Positions 11,857 through 25,200 are shown, numbered from the stretch's first letter. The stretch: DNA of 64,000 bases from Odiellus spinosus (GCA_963920705.1 OY987230.1:16393320-16457319), one strand, 5' to 3'. Notes: generated by a model from the sequence alone, not told the origin. Numbers and translations are program-made.

Positions 11857-12170
11857 GAGGTGATAAATCTTTTGCTGATTTTGCGGAAGGCACAGGTTCG
11901 GTTAAATGAATCTATGTTAAAGTTATAGCAAATTCCACTGGACCACTCTCATACCCTTTTTCAGACGAGGCGTAACTAGCCGATTTAATCACCGTTATTT
12001 AATCACAACTAACCGAGGTTTATTGAACTGAGAAGGCTTTGTAAACATGTGTTAAATATAATTAAACCACGGTTAATTACGCCGTAATTAGAGTGCTCAA
12101 AAGCTTTCGATTTTGCATAGTATTAAAAACCCATTTTCAACGCTTTACATATCAGTATAGGTTTCAAATC
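11857..12170. other. AT-rich spacer, no gene seen
   Basis: No open frame, RNA gene or recognisable repeat was found in this interval. Confidence 0.4.
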
Positions 12171-12500
12171 AGTGGCAGCATCAATTTAATGTTGATAATT
12201 AAGCCTATTTAAACGTAAAAGAAGAGATAAAATCAGTTGATGTGCAGTTTCATTATCCCATTAAAGAAAAAAAAGAATGAACTAGCATATAAGGCAAAGT
12301 GTGGAGTAAAAATAGGCGATGACTGAGGATAAAAAGGCCATATAGAAGTCTTTGGACGAATATCAATGGCCCCAAGAGTGGAGAACAAACAAATGGAAAA
12401 GATCCCGAGAGAATACCAACCTTTATTGGTAAAAAGCAAGTTGTAAAAACTATTTTTATCTCTTAAGAGGTTTAACATTATGTATAAAACGTCTCAGTTT
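12171..12500. mobile_element. Probable diverged family B element
   Basis: The left end AGTGGCAGCATCAATTTAAT and the right end AGGTTTAACATTATGTATAA followed by AACGTCTCAG are imperfect inverses and match the family B ends at 8181-8540. The 81-codon minus frame inside is not considered coding. Confidence 0.5.
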
Positions 12501-12573
12501 TCGTTCTTTATAGGAAACTACTATTGAATAAAACAACGACCATTATAATTTTGTGTTTTCAGAACGTACCAAA

Positions 12574-13361
12574 GCTATCAAATATAAGAAACCAAATTAT
12601 GAAGTTAAAAAGAATCATATCGTATTGCACACGATGAAAACTAACATTGATTTTGACTATATAATATTTTTACGACATTAAAAGCGCTCTCTGCTTGTTC
12701 GCCGCTATAAAAACATGGTATTCTTTTTATTTATTTATTTCACGTAACTTATACGTCTTCCCCTATTTTTCAAGACACTATATTTGCGCATTATAAAATT
12801 AAATCACCCGATAAAATATGATATTTCTTGCGTATAAATAAACCAAAAGATCGTTCTTAAATTGAACCCTCTGAAAATATCGGATGTCTACTTATACGTT
12901 AATCGAAATACTAAGAATATAACTAAAAACAATATAGGAAACTTTAGGAAGTGAAAATATAAGAACTATAGATGCTTCATAAAATATGTTTTAGATTTTT
13001 TATATAATTCATATATCTGCTTTTCGAAATGTTTAATTTATTATTATAAATTATATTTATTTATTCATAAGAATATCGGATATCTAATATAAACTAAAAT
13101 ACTAAAATCAAAGAAATATGTTTACTTCGGAACGCCGTAAAAGTATTCCAGCGATTTTACTAACATAAATTCTAATTAAAGAGCAAACTTTTGTCTATGA
13201 AAATTAGAAACAATCCTCATTATTTTTGGATCACACATTTTTCAAATTCTTTGACCTTTTCTTCATATTTTAAGTAATTTCCATTATTTTACTTTACACT
13301 TACATTTTTATATATTTTTTACATATCCCTGCCTTTGCCTTATAACATTTTTTATTTTATT
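12574..13361. repeat. Left flank copy 1 of a ~5-kb tandem duplication
   Basis: This segment, starting GCTATCAAATATAAGAAACC, recurs at 17,650-18,445 with only scattered substitutions and a small insertion (an extra ATAAAATATG-like stretch near 17,890). Both copies run into the satellite through the same border, CCTTATAACATTTTTTATTT. The low divergence suggests a fairly recent duplication. It encodes no supported protein; a TATAAAAACATGG phrase is present in both copies. Confidence 0.9.
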
Positions 13362-16300
13362 CCCTTGTCTTACCACTTTTTCCCCTGTCTTACCACTTTT
13401 TCTCCTGTCTTACCACTTTTTCCCTTGTCTTACCACTTTTTCCCCTGTCTTACCACTTTTTCCCCTGTCTTACCACTTTTTCCTTTGTCTTACCACTTTT
13501 TCCCTTGTCTTACCACTTTTTCCCTAGTCTTAACACTTTTTCCCCTGTCTTACCACTTTTTCCCTAGTCTTAACACTTTTTCCCCTGTCTTACCACTTTT
13601 TCCCTTGTCTTACCACTTTTTCCCTTGTCTTACCACTTTTTCCTTTGTCTTACCACTTTTTCCCTTGTCTTACCACTTTTTCCCTAGTCTTAACACTTTT
13701 TCCCCTGTCTTACCACTTTTTCCCTTGTCTTACCACTTTTTCCTTTGTCTTACCACTTTTTCCCCTGTCTTACCACTTTTTCCCCTGTCTTACCACTTTT
13801 TCCCTTGTCTTACCACTTTTTCCCCTGTCTTACCACTTTTTCCCCTGTCTTACCACTTTTCCCCTGTCTTACCACTTTTTCCCTTGTCTTACCACTTTTT
13901 CCCCTATCTTACCACTTTTTCCCTTGTCTTACCACTTTTCCCCCTGTCTTACCACTTTTTCCCCTGTCTTACCACTTTTTCCCCTGTCTTACCACTTTTT
14001 CCCTTGTCTTACCACTTTTTCCCCTGTCTTACCACTTTTTCCCTTGTTTTACCACTTTTCCCCTGTCTTACCACTTTTTCCCATGTCTTACCACTTTTTC
14101 AGCTGTCTTACCACTTTTTCCCCTGTCTTACCACTTTTTCCCCTGTCTTACCACTTTTTCCCCTGTCTTACCACTTTTTCCCCTGTCTTACCACTTTTCC
14201 CCTGTCTTACCACTTTTTCCCCTGTCTTACCACTTTTTCCCCTGTCTTACCACTTTTTCCCCTGTCTTACCACTTTTTCCCCTGTCTTACCACTTTTTCC
14301 CCTGTCTTACCACTTTTTCCCTTGTCTTACCACTTTTTCCCCTGTCTTACCACTTTTTCCCCTGTCTTACCACTTTTTCCTATGTCTTACCACTTGTAAG
14401 ACAGGGGAAAAAGTGGTAAGACAAGGAAAAAAGTGGTAAGACAAGGGAAAAAGTGGTAAGACAGGGGCAAAAGTGGTAAGACAGGGGAAAAAGTAGTAAG
14501 ACAAGGGAAAAAGTGGTCTTACCACTTTTTCCCTTGTCTTACCACTTTTTCCCTTGTCTTACCACATTTTCCCTTGTCTTACCCCTTTTTCCCTTGTCTT
14601 ACCACTTTTTCCCTTGTCTTACCACTTTTTCCCTTGTCTTACCACTTTTTCCTTTGTCTTACCACTTTTTCCCTTGTCTTACCACTTTTTCCCCTGTCTT
14701 ACCACTTTTTCCCTTGTCTTACCACTTTTTCCCTTGTCTTACCACTTTTTTCCCTGTCTTACAAGTGGTAAGACAGGGGAAAAAGTGGTAAGACAGGGGA
14801 AAAAGTGGTAAGACAAGGGAAAAAGTGGTAAGACAGGGGAAAAAGTGGTAAGACAGGGGAAAAAGTGGTAAGACAGGGGAAAAAGTGGTAAGACAGGAGA
14901 AAAAGTGGTAAGACAAGGGAAAAAGTGGTAAGACAGGGGAAAAAGTGGTAAGACAAAGGAAAAAGTGGTAAGACAAGGGAAAAAGTGGTAAGACAAGGGA
15001 AAAAGTGGTAAGACAAGGGAAAAAGTGGTAAGACAAGGGAAAAAGTGGTAAGACAGGGGAAAAAGTGGTAAGACAAGGGAAAAAGTGTTAAGACTAGGGA
15101 AAAAGTGGTAAGACAAGGGAAAAAGTGGTAAGACAAAGGAAAAAGTGGTAAGACAAGGGAAAAAGTGGTAAGACAGGGGAAAAAGTGGTAAGACAAGGGA
15201 AAAAGTGGTAAGACAGGGGAAAAAATGGTAAGACAGGGGAAAGAGTGGTAAGACAAGGGAAAAAGTGGTAAGACAAGGGAAAAAGTGGTAAGACAAGGGA
15301 AAAGTGGTAAGACCACTTTTTCCCTTGCCTTACTACTTTTTCCCCTGTCTTACCACTTTTTCCCTTGTCTTACCACTTTTTCCCGTCTTACAAGTGGTAA
15401 GACAAGGGAAAAAGTGGTAAGACAGGGGAAAAAGTGGTAAGACAGGGGAAAAAGTGGTAAGACAGGGGAAAAAGTGGTAAGACAGGGGAAAAAGTGGTAA
15501 GACTACTTTTTCCCTTGTCTTACTACTTTTTCCCCTGTCTTACCACTTTTCCCCTGTCTTACCACTTTTTCCCCTGTCTTACCACTTTTTCCCCTGTCTT
15601 ACCACTTTTTCCCTTGTCTTACCACTTTTTCCCCTGTCTTACCACTTTTTCCCCTGTCTTACCACTTTTTCCCCTGTCTTACCACTTTTTCCCTTGTCTT
15701 ACCACTTTTTCCCCTGTCTTACCACTTTTTCCCCTGTCTTACCACTTTTTCCCTTGTCTTACCACTTGTAAGACAGGGGAAAAAGTGGTAAGACAAGGGA
15801 AAAAGTGGTAAGACAGGGGAAAAAGTAGTAAGACAAGGGAAAAAGTGGTAAGACAGGGGAAAAGTGGTAAGACAGGGGAAAAAGTGGTAAGACAGGGGAA
15901 AAAGTGGTAAGACAAGGGAAAAAGTGGTAAGACAGGGGAAAAAGTGGTAAGACAGGGGAAAAAGTGGTAAGACAAAGGAAAAAGTGGTAAGACAAGGGAA
16001 AAAGTGGTAAGACAAGGGAAAAAGTGGTAAGACAAGGGAAAAAGTGGAAAGACAGGGGAAAAAGTGGTAAGACAAGGGAAAAAGTGGTAAGACAGGGGAA
16101 AAAGTGGTAAGACAGGGGAAAAAGTGGTAAGACAAAGGAAAAAGTGGTAAGACAAGGGAAAAAGTGGTAAGAAAAGGGAAAAAGTGGTAAGACAAGGGAA
16201 AAAGTGGTAAGACAGGGGAAAAAGTGGTAAGACAGGGGAAAAGTGGTAAGACAGGGGAAAAAGTAGTAAGACAAGGGAAAAAGTGGTCTTACCACTTTTC

Positions 16301-17650
16301 CCCCTGTCTTACCACTTTTTCCCCTGTCTTACCACTTTTTCCCCTGTCTTACCACTTTTTCCCTTGTCTTACCACTTTTTTCCTTGTCTTAACACTTGTA
16401 AGACAGGGGAAAAAGTGGTAAGACAAGGGAAAAAGTGGTAAGACAGGGGAAAAAGTAGTAAGACAAGGGAAAAAGTGGTCTTACCACTTTTTCCCTTGTC
16501 TTACCACTTTTTCCCTTGTCTTACCACTTTTTCCCTTGTCTTACCACTCTTTCCCCTGTCTTACCATTTTTTCCCCTGTCTTACCACTTTTTATCTTGTC
16601 TTACCACTTTTTCCCTTGTCTTACCACTTTTTCCTTTGTCTTACCACTTTTTCCCCTGTCTTACCACTTTTTCCCTTGTCTTACCACTTTTTCCTTTGTC
16701 TTACCACTTTTTCCCTTGTCTTACCACTTTTTCCCAAGTCTTAACACTTTTTCCCCTGTCTTACCACTTTTTCCCTTGTCTTACCACTTTTTCCCTTGTC
16801 TTACCACTTTTTCCCTTGTCTTACCACTTTTTCCCCTGTCTTACCACTTTTTCCCTTGTCTTACCACTTTTTCCCCTGTCTTTCCACTTTTTCCCTTGTC
16901 TTACCACTTTTTCCCTTGTCTTACCACTTTTTCCTTTGTCTTACCACTTTTTCCCCTGTCTTACCACTTTTTCCCTTGTCTTACCACTTTTTCCCCTGTC
17001 TTACCACTTTTCCCCTGTCTTACCACTTTTCCCCTGTCTTACCACTTTTTCCCTTGTCTTACCACTTTTTCCCCTGTCTTACCACTTTTTCCCCTGTCTT
17101 ACCACTTTTTCCCCTGTCTTACCACTTTTTCCCCTGTCTTACCACTTTTTCCCCTGTCTTACCACTTTTTCCTTTGTCTTACCACTTGTAAGACAGGGGA
17201 AAAAGTGGTAAGACAAGGGAAAAAGTGGTAAGACAGGGGAAAAAGTAGTAAGACAAGGGAAAAAGTGGTAAGACAGGGGAAAAAGTGGTAAGACAAGGGA
17301 AAAAGTGGTAAAACAGGGGAAAAGTGGTAAGACAGGGGAAAAAGTGGTAAGACAGGGGAAAAAGTGGTAAGACAAGGGAAAAAGTGGTAAGACAAAGGAA
17401 AAAGTGGTAAGACAAGGGAAAAAGTGGTAAGACAAGGGAAAAAGTGGTAAGACAAGGGAAAAAGTGGAAAGACAGGGGAAAAAGTGGTAAGACAAGGGAA
17501 AAAGTGGTAAGACAAGGGAAAAAGTGGTAAGACAAGGGAAAAAGTGGTAAGACAAGGGAAAAAGTGGTAAGACAGGGGAAAAAGTGGTAAGACAGGGGAA
17601 AAAGTGGTAAGACAGGGGAAAAAGTGGTAAGACAGGGGAAAAGTGGTAAG
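13362..17650. repeat. Giant 20-bp satellite, array 1, orientation-switching
   Basis: The unit is TCTTACCACTTTTTCCCCTG, with common variants CCCTTG, CCTTTG and CCCTAG at the 3' end and a 19-bp form lacking one T. Orientation blocks, by last base: plus to 14,395, minus to 14,517, plus to 14,764, minus to 15,313, plus to 15,391, minus to 15,503, plus to 15,767, minus to 16,287, plus to 16,397, minus to 16,479, plus to 17,187, minus to 17,650. Plus-to-minus switches use CTTACCACTTGTAAG or its reverse complement. Minus-to-plus switches use AAGTGGTCTTACCACTT or its reverse complement. The long hydrophobic open frames on the pyrimidine-rich strand are by-products of a stop-free 20-bp unit. Confidence 0.97.
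14041..14115 (+). repeat. Higher-order satellite module Z, copy 1
   Basis: A rare series of variant units in fixed order: a TTGTTTTACC unit, a 19-bp unit, a CCCATG unit and a TCAGCTG unit. The same series recurs near 19,044 and 22,170, marking the array as a set of amplified higher-order modules rather than randomly varying monomers. Confidence 0.85.
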
Positions 17651-18445
17651 CTATCAAATATAAGAAACCAAATTATGAAGTTTAAAAGAATCATATCGTA
17701 TTGCACACGATGAAAACTAACATTGATTTTGACTATATAATATTTTTTACGACATTAAAAGCGCTCTCTGCTTGTTCGCCGCTATAAAAACATGGTATTC
17801 TTTTTATTTATTTATTTCACGTAACTTATACGTCATCCCCTATTTTTCAAGACACTATATTTGCGCATTATAAAATTGAATCACTCGATAAAATATGATA
17901 AAATATTTCTTGAGTATAAATAAACCAAAAGATCGTTCTTAAATCGAACCCTCTGAAAATATCGGATGTCTACTTATACGTTAATCGAAATATACTAAGA
18001 ATATAACTAAAAACAATATAGGAAACTTTAGGAAGTGAAAATATAAGAACTATAGCTGCTTCATAAAATATGTTTTAGATTTTTTATATAATTCATATAT
18101 CTGCTTTTCGAAATGTTTAATTTATCATTATAAATTATATTTATTTATTCATAAGAATATCGGATATCTAATATAAACTAAAATACTAAAATCAAAGAAA
18201 TATGTTTACTTCGGAACGCCGTAAAAGTATTCCAGCGATTTTACTAACATAAATTCTAATTAAAGAGCAAACTTTTGTCTATGAAAATTAGAAACAATCC
18301 TCATTATTTTTGGATCACACATTTTTCAAATTCTTTGACCTTTTCTTCATATTTTAAGTAATTTCCATTATTTTACTTTACACTTACATTTTTATATATT
18401 TTTTACATATCCCTGCCTTTGCCTTATAACATTTTTTATTTTATT
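17650..18445. repeat. Left flank copy 2 of the ~5-kb duplication
   Basis: Near-identical to 12,574-13,361 (offset about 5,076-5,084 bp). It interrupts the satellite. At its left border the last satellite unit ends TGGTAAG and continues straight into CTATCAAATATAAG, with AAGCTATC shared with the original border. That is consistent with microhomology at the duplication junction. Confidence 0.9.
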
Positions 18446-19043
18446 CCCTTGTCTTACCACTTTTTCCCCTGTCTTACCACTTTTTCCCCTGTCTTACCAC
18501 TTTTCCCCTGTCTTACCACTTTTTCCCCTGTCTTACCACTTTTTCCCCTGTCTTACCACTTTTTCCCTTGTCTTACCATTTTTTCCCTTGTCTTACCACT
18601 TTTTCCCTTGTCTTACCACTTTTTCCCTTGTCTTACCACTTTTTCCCTTGTCTTACCACTTTTTCCCCTGTCTTACCACTTTTTCCTTTGTCTTACCACT
18701 TTTTCCCTTGTCTTACCACTTTTTCCCTTATCTTACCACTTTTTCCTTTGTCTTACCACTTTTTCCCCTGTCTTACCACTTTTTCCCCTGTCTTACCACT
18801 TTTTCCCTTGTCTTACCACTTTTTCCCCTGTCTTACCACTTTTTCCCCTGTCTTACCACTTTTCCCCTGTCTTACCACTTTTTCCTTTGTCTTACCACTT
18901 TTTCCCCTGTCTTACCACTTTTTCCCTTGTCTTACCACTTTTTCCCCTGTCTTACCACTTTTTCCCCTGTCTTACCACTTTTTCCCCTGTCTTACCACTT
19001 TTTCCCTTGTCTAACCACTTTTTCCCCTGTCTTACCACTTTTT

Positions 19044-19110
19044 CCCTTGTTTTACCACTTTTCCCCTGTCTTACCACTTTTTCCCATGTCTTACCACTTT
19101 TTCAGCTGTC
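19044..19110 (+). repeat. Higher-order satellite module Z, copy 2
   Basis: Same ordered variant series as at 14,041, displaced by 5,003 bp rather than the ~5,080 bp of the unique flank. About four monomers were therefore gained or lost between the flank and this module after duplication. Confidence 0.85.
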
Positions 19111-22100
19111 TTACCACTTTTTCCCCTGTCTTACCACTTTTTCCCCTGTCTTACCACTTTTTCCCCTGTCTTACCACTTTTTCCCCTGTCTTACCACTTT
19201 TCCCCTGTCTTACCACTTTTTCCCCTGTCTTACCACTTTTTCCCCTGTCTTACCACTTTTTCCCCTGTCTTACCACTTTTTCCCCTGTCTTACCACTTTT
19301 TCCCCTGTCTTAGCACTTTTTCCCTTGTCTTACCACTTTTTCCCCTGTCTTACCACTTTTTCCCCTGTCTTACCACTTTTTCCCCTGTCTTACCACTTGT
19401 AAGACAGGGGAAAAAGTGGTAAGACAAGGAAAAAAGTGGTAAGACAAGGGAAAAAGTGGTAAGACAGGGGAAAAAGTGGTAAGACAGGGGAAAAAGTAGT
19501 AAGACAAGGGAAAAAGTGGTCTTACCACTTTTTCCCTTGTCTTACCACTTTTTCCCTTGTCTTACCACATTTTCCCTTGTCTTACCCCTTTTTCCCTTGT
19601 CTTACCACTTTTTCCTTTGTCTTACCACTTTTTCCCTTGTCTTACCACTTTTTCCCCTGTCTTACCACTTTTTCCCTTGTCTTACCACTTTTTCCCTTGT
19701 CTTACCACTTTTTTCCCTGTCTTACAAGTGGTAAGACAGGGGAAAAAGTGGTAAGACAGGGGAAAAAGTGGTAAGACAGGGGAAAAAGTGGTAAGACAAG
19801 GGAAAAAGTGGTAAGACAGGGGAAAAAGTGGTAAGACAGGGGAAAAAGTGGTAAGACAGGGGAAAAAGTGGTAAGACAGGGGAAAAAGTGGTAAGACAGG
19901 GGAAAAAGTGGTAAGACAAGGGAAAAAGTGGTAAGACAGGGGAAAAAGTGGTAAGACAGGGGAAAAAGTGGTAAGACAAGGGAAAAAGTGGTAAGACAAG
20001 GGAAAAAGTGGTAAGACAGGGGAAAAAGTGGTAAGACAGGGGAAAAAGTGGTAAGACAGGGGAAAAAGTGGTAAGACAAGGGAAAAAGTGGTAAGACAGG
20101 GGAAAAGTGGTAAGACAAGGGAAAAAGTGGTAAGACAGGGGAAAAGTGGTAAGACAGGGGAAAAGTGGTAAGACAGGGGAAAAAGTGGTAAGACAGGGGA
20201 AAAAGTGGTAAGACAGGGGAAAAAGTGGTAAGACAGGGGAAAAAGTGGTAAGACAGGGGAAAAAGTGGTAAGAAAGGGGAAAAAGTGGTAAGACAAGGGA
20301 AAAAGTGGTAAGACAGGGGAAAAAGTGGTAAGACAGGGGAAAAAGTGGTAAGACAAAGGAAAAAGTGGTAATACAAGGGAAAAAGTGGTAAGACAAGGGA
20401 AAAAGTGGTAAGACAAGGGAAAAAGTGGTAAGACAAGGGAAAAAGTGGTAAGACAGGGGAAAAAGTGGTAAGACAGGGGAAAAAGTGTTAAGACTAGGGA
20501 AAAAGTGGTAAGACAAGGGAAAAAGTGGTTAGACAAAGGAAAAAGTGGTAAGACAAGGGAAAAAGTGGTAAGACAGGGGAAAAAGTGGTAAGACAAGGGA
20601 AAAAGTGGTAAGACAGGGGAAAAAATGGCAAGACAGGGGAAAGAGTGGTAAGACAAGGGAAAAAGTGGTAAGACAAGGGAAAAAGTGGTAAGACAAGGGA
20701 AAAAGTGGTAAGACCACTTTTTCCCTTGTCTTACTACTTTTTCCCCTGTCTTACCACTTTTTCCCTTGTCTTACCACTTTTTCCCCTGTCTTACAAGTGG
20801 TAAGACAAGGGAAAAAGTGGTAAGACAGGGGAAAAAGTGGTAAGACAGGGGAAAAAGTGGTAAGACAGGGGAAAAAGTGGTTAGACAGGGGAAAAAGTGG
20901 TAAGACAGGGGAAAAAGTGGTAAGACCACTTTTTCCCTTGTCTTACTACTTTTTCCCCTGTCTTACCACTTTTTCCCCTGTCTTACCACTTTTTCCCCTG
21001 TCTGTGGTAAGACAGGGGAAAAAGTGGTAAGACAAGGAAAAAAGTGGTAAGACAAGGGAAAAAGTGGTAAGACAGGGGAAAAAATGGTAAGACAGGGGAA
21101 AGAGTGGTAAGACAAGGGAAAAGTGGTAAGACAAGGGAAAAAGTGGTAAGACAAGGGAAAAAGTAGTAAGACAAGGGAAAAAGTGGTCTTACCACTTTTT
21201 CCCCTGTCTTACCACTTTTTCCCCTGTCTTACCACTTTTTCCCCTGTCTTACCACTTTTTCCCCTGTCTTACCACTTTTTCCCCTGTCTTACCACTTTTT
21301 CCCCTGTCTTACCACTTTTTCCCCTGTCTTACCACTTTTTTCCCTGTCTTACCACTTTTTCCCTTGTCTTACCACTTTTTCCCCTGTCTTACCACTTTTT
21401 CCCCTGTCTTACCACTTTTTCCCCTGTCTTACCACTTGTAAGACAGGGGAAAAAGTGGTAAGACAAGGAAAAAAGTGGTAAGACAAGGGAAAAAGTGGTA
21501 AGACAGGGGAAAAAATGGTAAGACAGGGGAAAGAGTGGTAAGACAAGGGAAAAAGTGGTAAGACAAGGGAAAAAGTGGTAAGACAAGGGAAAAAGTGGTA
21601 AGACAAGGGAAAAAGTGGTAAGACCACTTTTTCCCTTGTCTTACTACTTTTTCCCCTGTCTTACCACTTTTTCCCTTGTCTTACCACTTTTTCCCCTGTC
21701 TTACAAGTGGTAAGACAAGGGAAAAAGTGGTAAGACAGGGGAAAAAGTGGTAAGACAGGGGAAAAAGTGGTAAGACAGGGGAAAAAGTGGTAAGACAGGG
21801 GAAAAAGTGGTAAGACAAGGGAAAAAGTGGTAAGACAGGGAAAAAAGTGGTAAGACAGGGGAAAAAGTGGTAGGGCAGGGGAAAAAGTGGTAAGACAAGG
21901 GAAAAAGTGGTAAGACAGGGGAAAAAGTGGTAAGACAGGGGAAAAAGTGGTAAAACAGGGGAAAAGTGGTAAGACAGGGGAAAAAGTAGTAAGACAAGGG
22001 AAAAAGTGGTCTTACCACTTTTTCCCCTGTCTTACCACTTTTTCCCTTGTCTTACCACTTTTTCCCCTGTCTTACCACTTTTTCCCCTGTCTTACCACTT

Positions 22101-22160
22101 TTTCCCCTGTCTTACCACTTTTTCCCTTGTCTTACCACTTTTTCCCCTGTCTTACCACTT

Positions 22161-22275
22161 TTTCCCTTGTTTTACCACTTTTCCCCTGTCTTACCACTTT
22201 TTCCCTTGTTTTACCACTTTTCCCCTGTCTTACCACTTTTTCCCATGTCTTACCACTTTTTCAGCTGTCTTACCA
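22161..22275 (+). repeat. Higher-order satellite module Z, copy 3 (internally duplicated)
   Basis: The TTGTTTTACC plus 19-bp pair appears twice in succession before the CCCATG and TCAGCTG units, so this copy gained a ~39-bp internal duplication relative to the other two copies. Confidence 0.8.
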
Positions 22276-25200
22276 CTTTTTCCCCTGTCTTACCACTTTT
22301 TCCCCTGTCTTACCACTTGTAAGACAGGGGAAAAAGTGGTAAGACAAGGAAAAAAGTGGTAAGACAAGGGAAAAAGTGGTAAGACAGGGGAAAAAGTGGT
22401 AAGACAGGGGAAAAAGTAGTAAGACAAGGGAAAAAGTGGTCTTACCACTTTTTCCCTTGTCTTACCACTTTTTCCCTTGTCTTACCACATTTTCCCTTGT
22501 CTTACCCCTTTTTCCCTTGTCTTACCACTTTTTCCTTTGTCTTACCACTTTTTCCCTTGTCTTACCACTTTTTCCCCTGTCTTACCACTTTTTCCCTTGT
22601 CTTACCACTTTTTCCCTTGTCTTACCACTTTTTCCCCTGTCTTACCACTTGTAAGACAGGGGAAAAAGTGGTAAGACAAGGAAAAAAGTGGTAAGACAAG
22701 GGAAAAAGTGGTAAGACAGGGGAAAAAGTGGTAAGACAGGGGAAAAAGTGGTAAGACAAAGGAAAAAGTGGTAAGACAAGGGAAAAAGTGGTAAGACAAG
22801 GGAAAAAGTGGTAAGACAAGGGAAAAAGTGGTAAGACAAGGGAAAAAGTGGTAAGACAGGGGAAAAAGTGGTAAGACAAAGGAAAAAGTGGTAAGACAAG
22901 GGAAAAAGTGGTAAGACAGGGGAAAAAGTGGTAAGACAAGGGAAAAAGTGGTAAGACAGGGGAAAAAATGGTAAGACAGGGGAAAGAGTGGTAAGACAAG
23001 GGAAAAAGTGGTAAGACAAGGGAAAAAGTGGTAAGACAAGGGAAAAAGTGGTAAGACAAGGGAAAAAGTGGTAAGACCACTTTTTCCCTTGTCTTACTAC
23101 TTTTTCCCCTGTCTTACCACTTTTTCCCTTGTCTTACCACTTTTTCCCCTGTCTTACAAGTGGTAAGACAAGGGAAAAAGTGGTAAGACAGGGGAAAAAG
23201 TGGTAAGACCACTTTTTCCCTTGTCTTACTACTTTTTCCCCTGTCTTACCACTTTTTCCCCTGTCTTACCACTTTTTCCCCTGTCTTACCACTTTTTTCC
23301 CTGTCTTACCACTTTTTCCCTTGTCTTACCACTTTTTCCCCTGTCTTACCACTTTTTCCCCTGTCTTACCACTTTTTCCCCTGTCTTACCACTTGTAAGA
23401 CAGGGGAAAAAGTGGTAAGACAAGGAAAAAAGTGGTAAGACAAGGGAAAAAGTGGTAAGACAGGGGAAAAAGTGGTAAGACAGGGGAAAAAGTAGTAAGA
23501 CAAGGGAAAAAGTGGTCTTACCACTTTTTCCCTTGTCTTACCACTTTTTCCCTTTGTCTTACCACTTTTTCCCCTGTCTTACAAGTGGTAAGACAGGGGA
23601 AAAAGTGGTAAGACAGGGGAAAAAGTGGTAAGACAAGGGAAAAAGTGGTAAGACAGGGGAAAAAGTGGTAAGACAGGGGAAAAAATGGTAAGACAGGGGA
23701 AAGAGTGGTAAGACAAGGGAAAAAGTGGTAAGACAAGGGAAAAAGTGGTAAGACAAGGGAAAAAGTGGTAAGACAAGGGAAAAAGTGGTAAGACCACTTT
23801 TTACCTTGTCTTACTACTTTTTCCCCTGTCTTACCACTTTTTCCCTTGTCTTACCACTTTTTCCCCTGTCTTACAAGTGGTAAGACAAGGGAAAAAGTGG
23901 TAAGACAGGGGAAAAAGTGGTAAGACAGGGGAAAAAGTGGTAAGACAGGGGAAAAAGTGGTAAGACCACTTTTTCCCTTGTCTTACTACTTTTTCCCCTG
24001 TCTTACCACTTTTCCCCTGTCTTACCACTTTTTCCCCTGTCTTACCACTTTTTCCCCTGTCTTACCACTTTTTCCCTTGTCTTACCACTTTTTCCCCTGT
24101 CTTACCACTTTTTCCCCTGTCTTACCACTTTTTCCCCTGTCTTACCACTTTTTCCCTTGTCTTACCACTTTTTCCCCTGTCTTACCACTTTTTCCCCTGT
24201 CTTACCACTTTTTCCCCTGTCTTACCACTTTTTCCCCTGTCTTACCACTTTTTCCCTTGTCTTACCACTTGTAAGACAGGGGAAAAAGTGGTAAGAAAAG
24301 GGAAAAAGTGGTAAGACAGGGGAAAAAGTAGTAAGACAAGGGAAAAAGTGGTAAGACAGGGGAAAAGTGGTAAGACAGGGGAAAAGTGGTAAGACAGGGG
24401 AAAAAGTGGTAAGACAGGGGAAAAAGAGGTAAGACAAGGGAAAAAGTGGTAAGACAGGGGAAAAAGTGGTAAGACAGGGGAAAAAGTGGTAAGACAAAGG
24501 AAAAAGTGGTAAGACAAGGGAAAAAGTGGTAAGACAAGGGAAAAAGTGGTAAGACAAGGGAAAAAGTGGAAAGACAGGGGAAAAAGTGGTAAGACAAGGG
24601 AAAAAGTGGTAAGACAAGGGAAAAAGTGGTAAGACAAGGGAAAAAGTGGTAAGACAAGGGAAAAAGTGGTAAGACAGGGGAAAAAGTGGTAAGACAGGGG
24701 AAAAAGTGGTAAGACAGGGGAAAAAGTGGTAAGACAGGGGAAAAGTGGTAAGACAGGGGAAAAAGTAGTAAGAAAAGGGAAAAAGTGGTCTTACCACTTT
24801 TTCCCCTGTCTTACCACTTTTTCCCCTGTCTTACCACTTTTTCACCTGTCTTACCACTTTTTCCCCTGTCTTACCACTTTTTCCCTTGTCTTACCACTTG
24901 TAAGACAGGGGAAAAAGTGGTAAGACAAGGGAAAAAGTGGTAAGACAGGGGAAAAAGTAGTAAGACAAGGGAAAAAGTAGTAAGACAAGGGAAAAAGTGG
25001 TCTTACCACTTTTTCCCTTGTCTTACCACTTTTTCCCTTGTCTTACCACTTTTTCCCTTGTCTTACCACTTTTTCCCTTGTCTTACCACTCTTTCCCCTG
25101 TCTTACCATTTTTTCCCCTGTCTTACCACTTTTTCCCTTGTCTTACCACTTTTCCCCTGTCTTACCACTTTTTCCCTTGTCTTACCACTTTTTCCTTTGT

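Noticed and set aside
12574-18445. Long terminal repeats of a retroelement (two 0.8-kb direct repeats)
   Set aside because: The DNA between the copies is satellite with no gag/pol sequence, no TG...CA ends were found, and homology continues into the satellite, so a segmental tandem duplication fits better.
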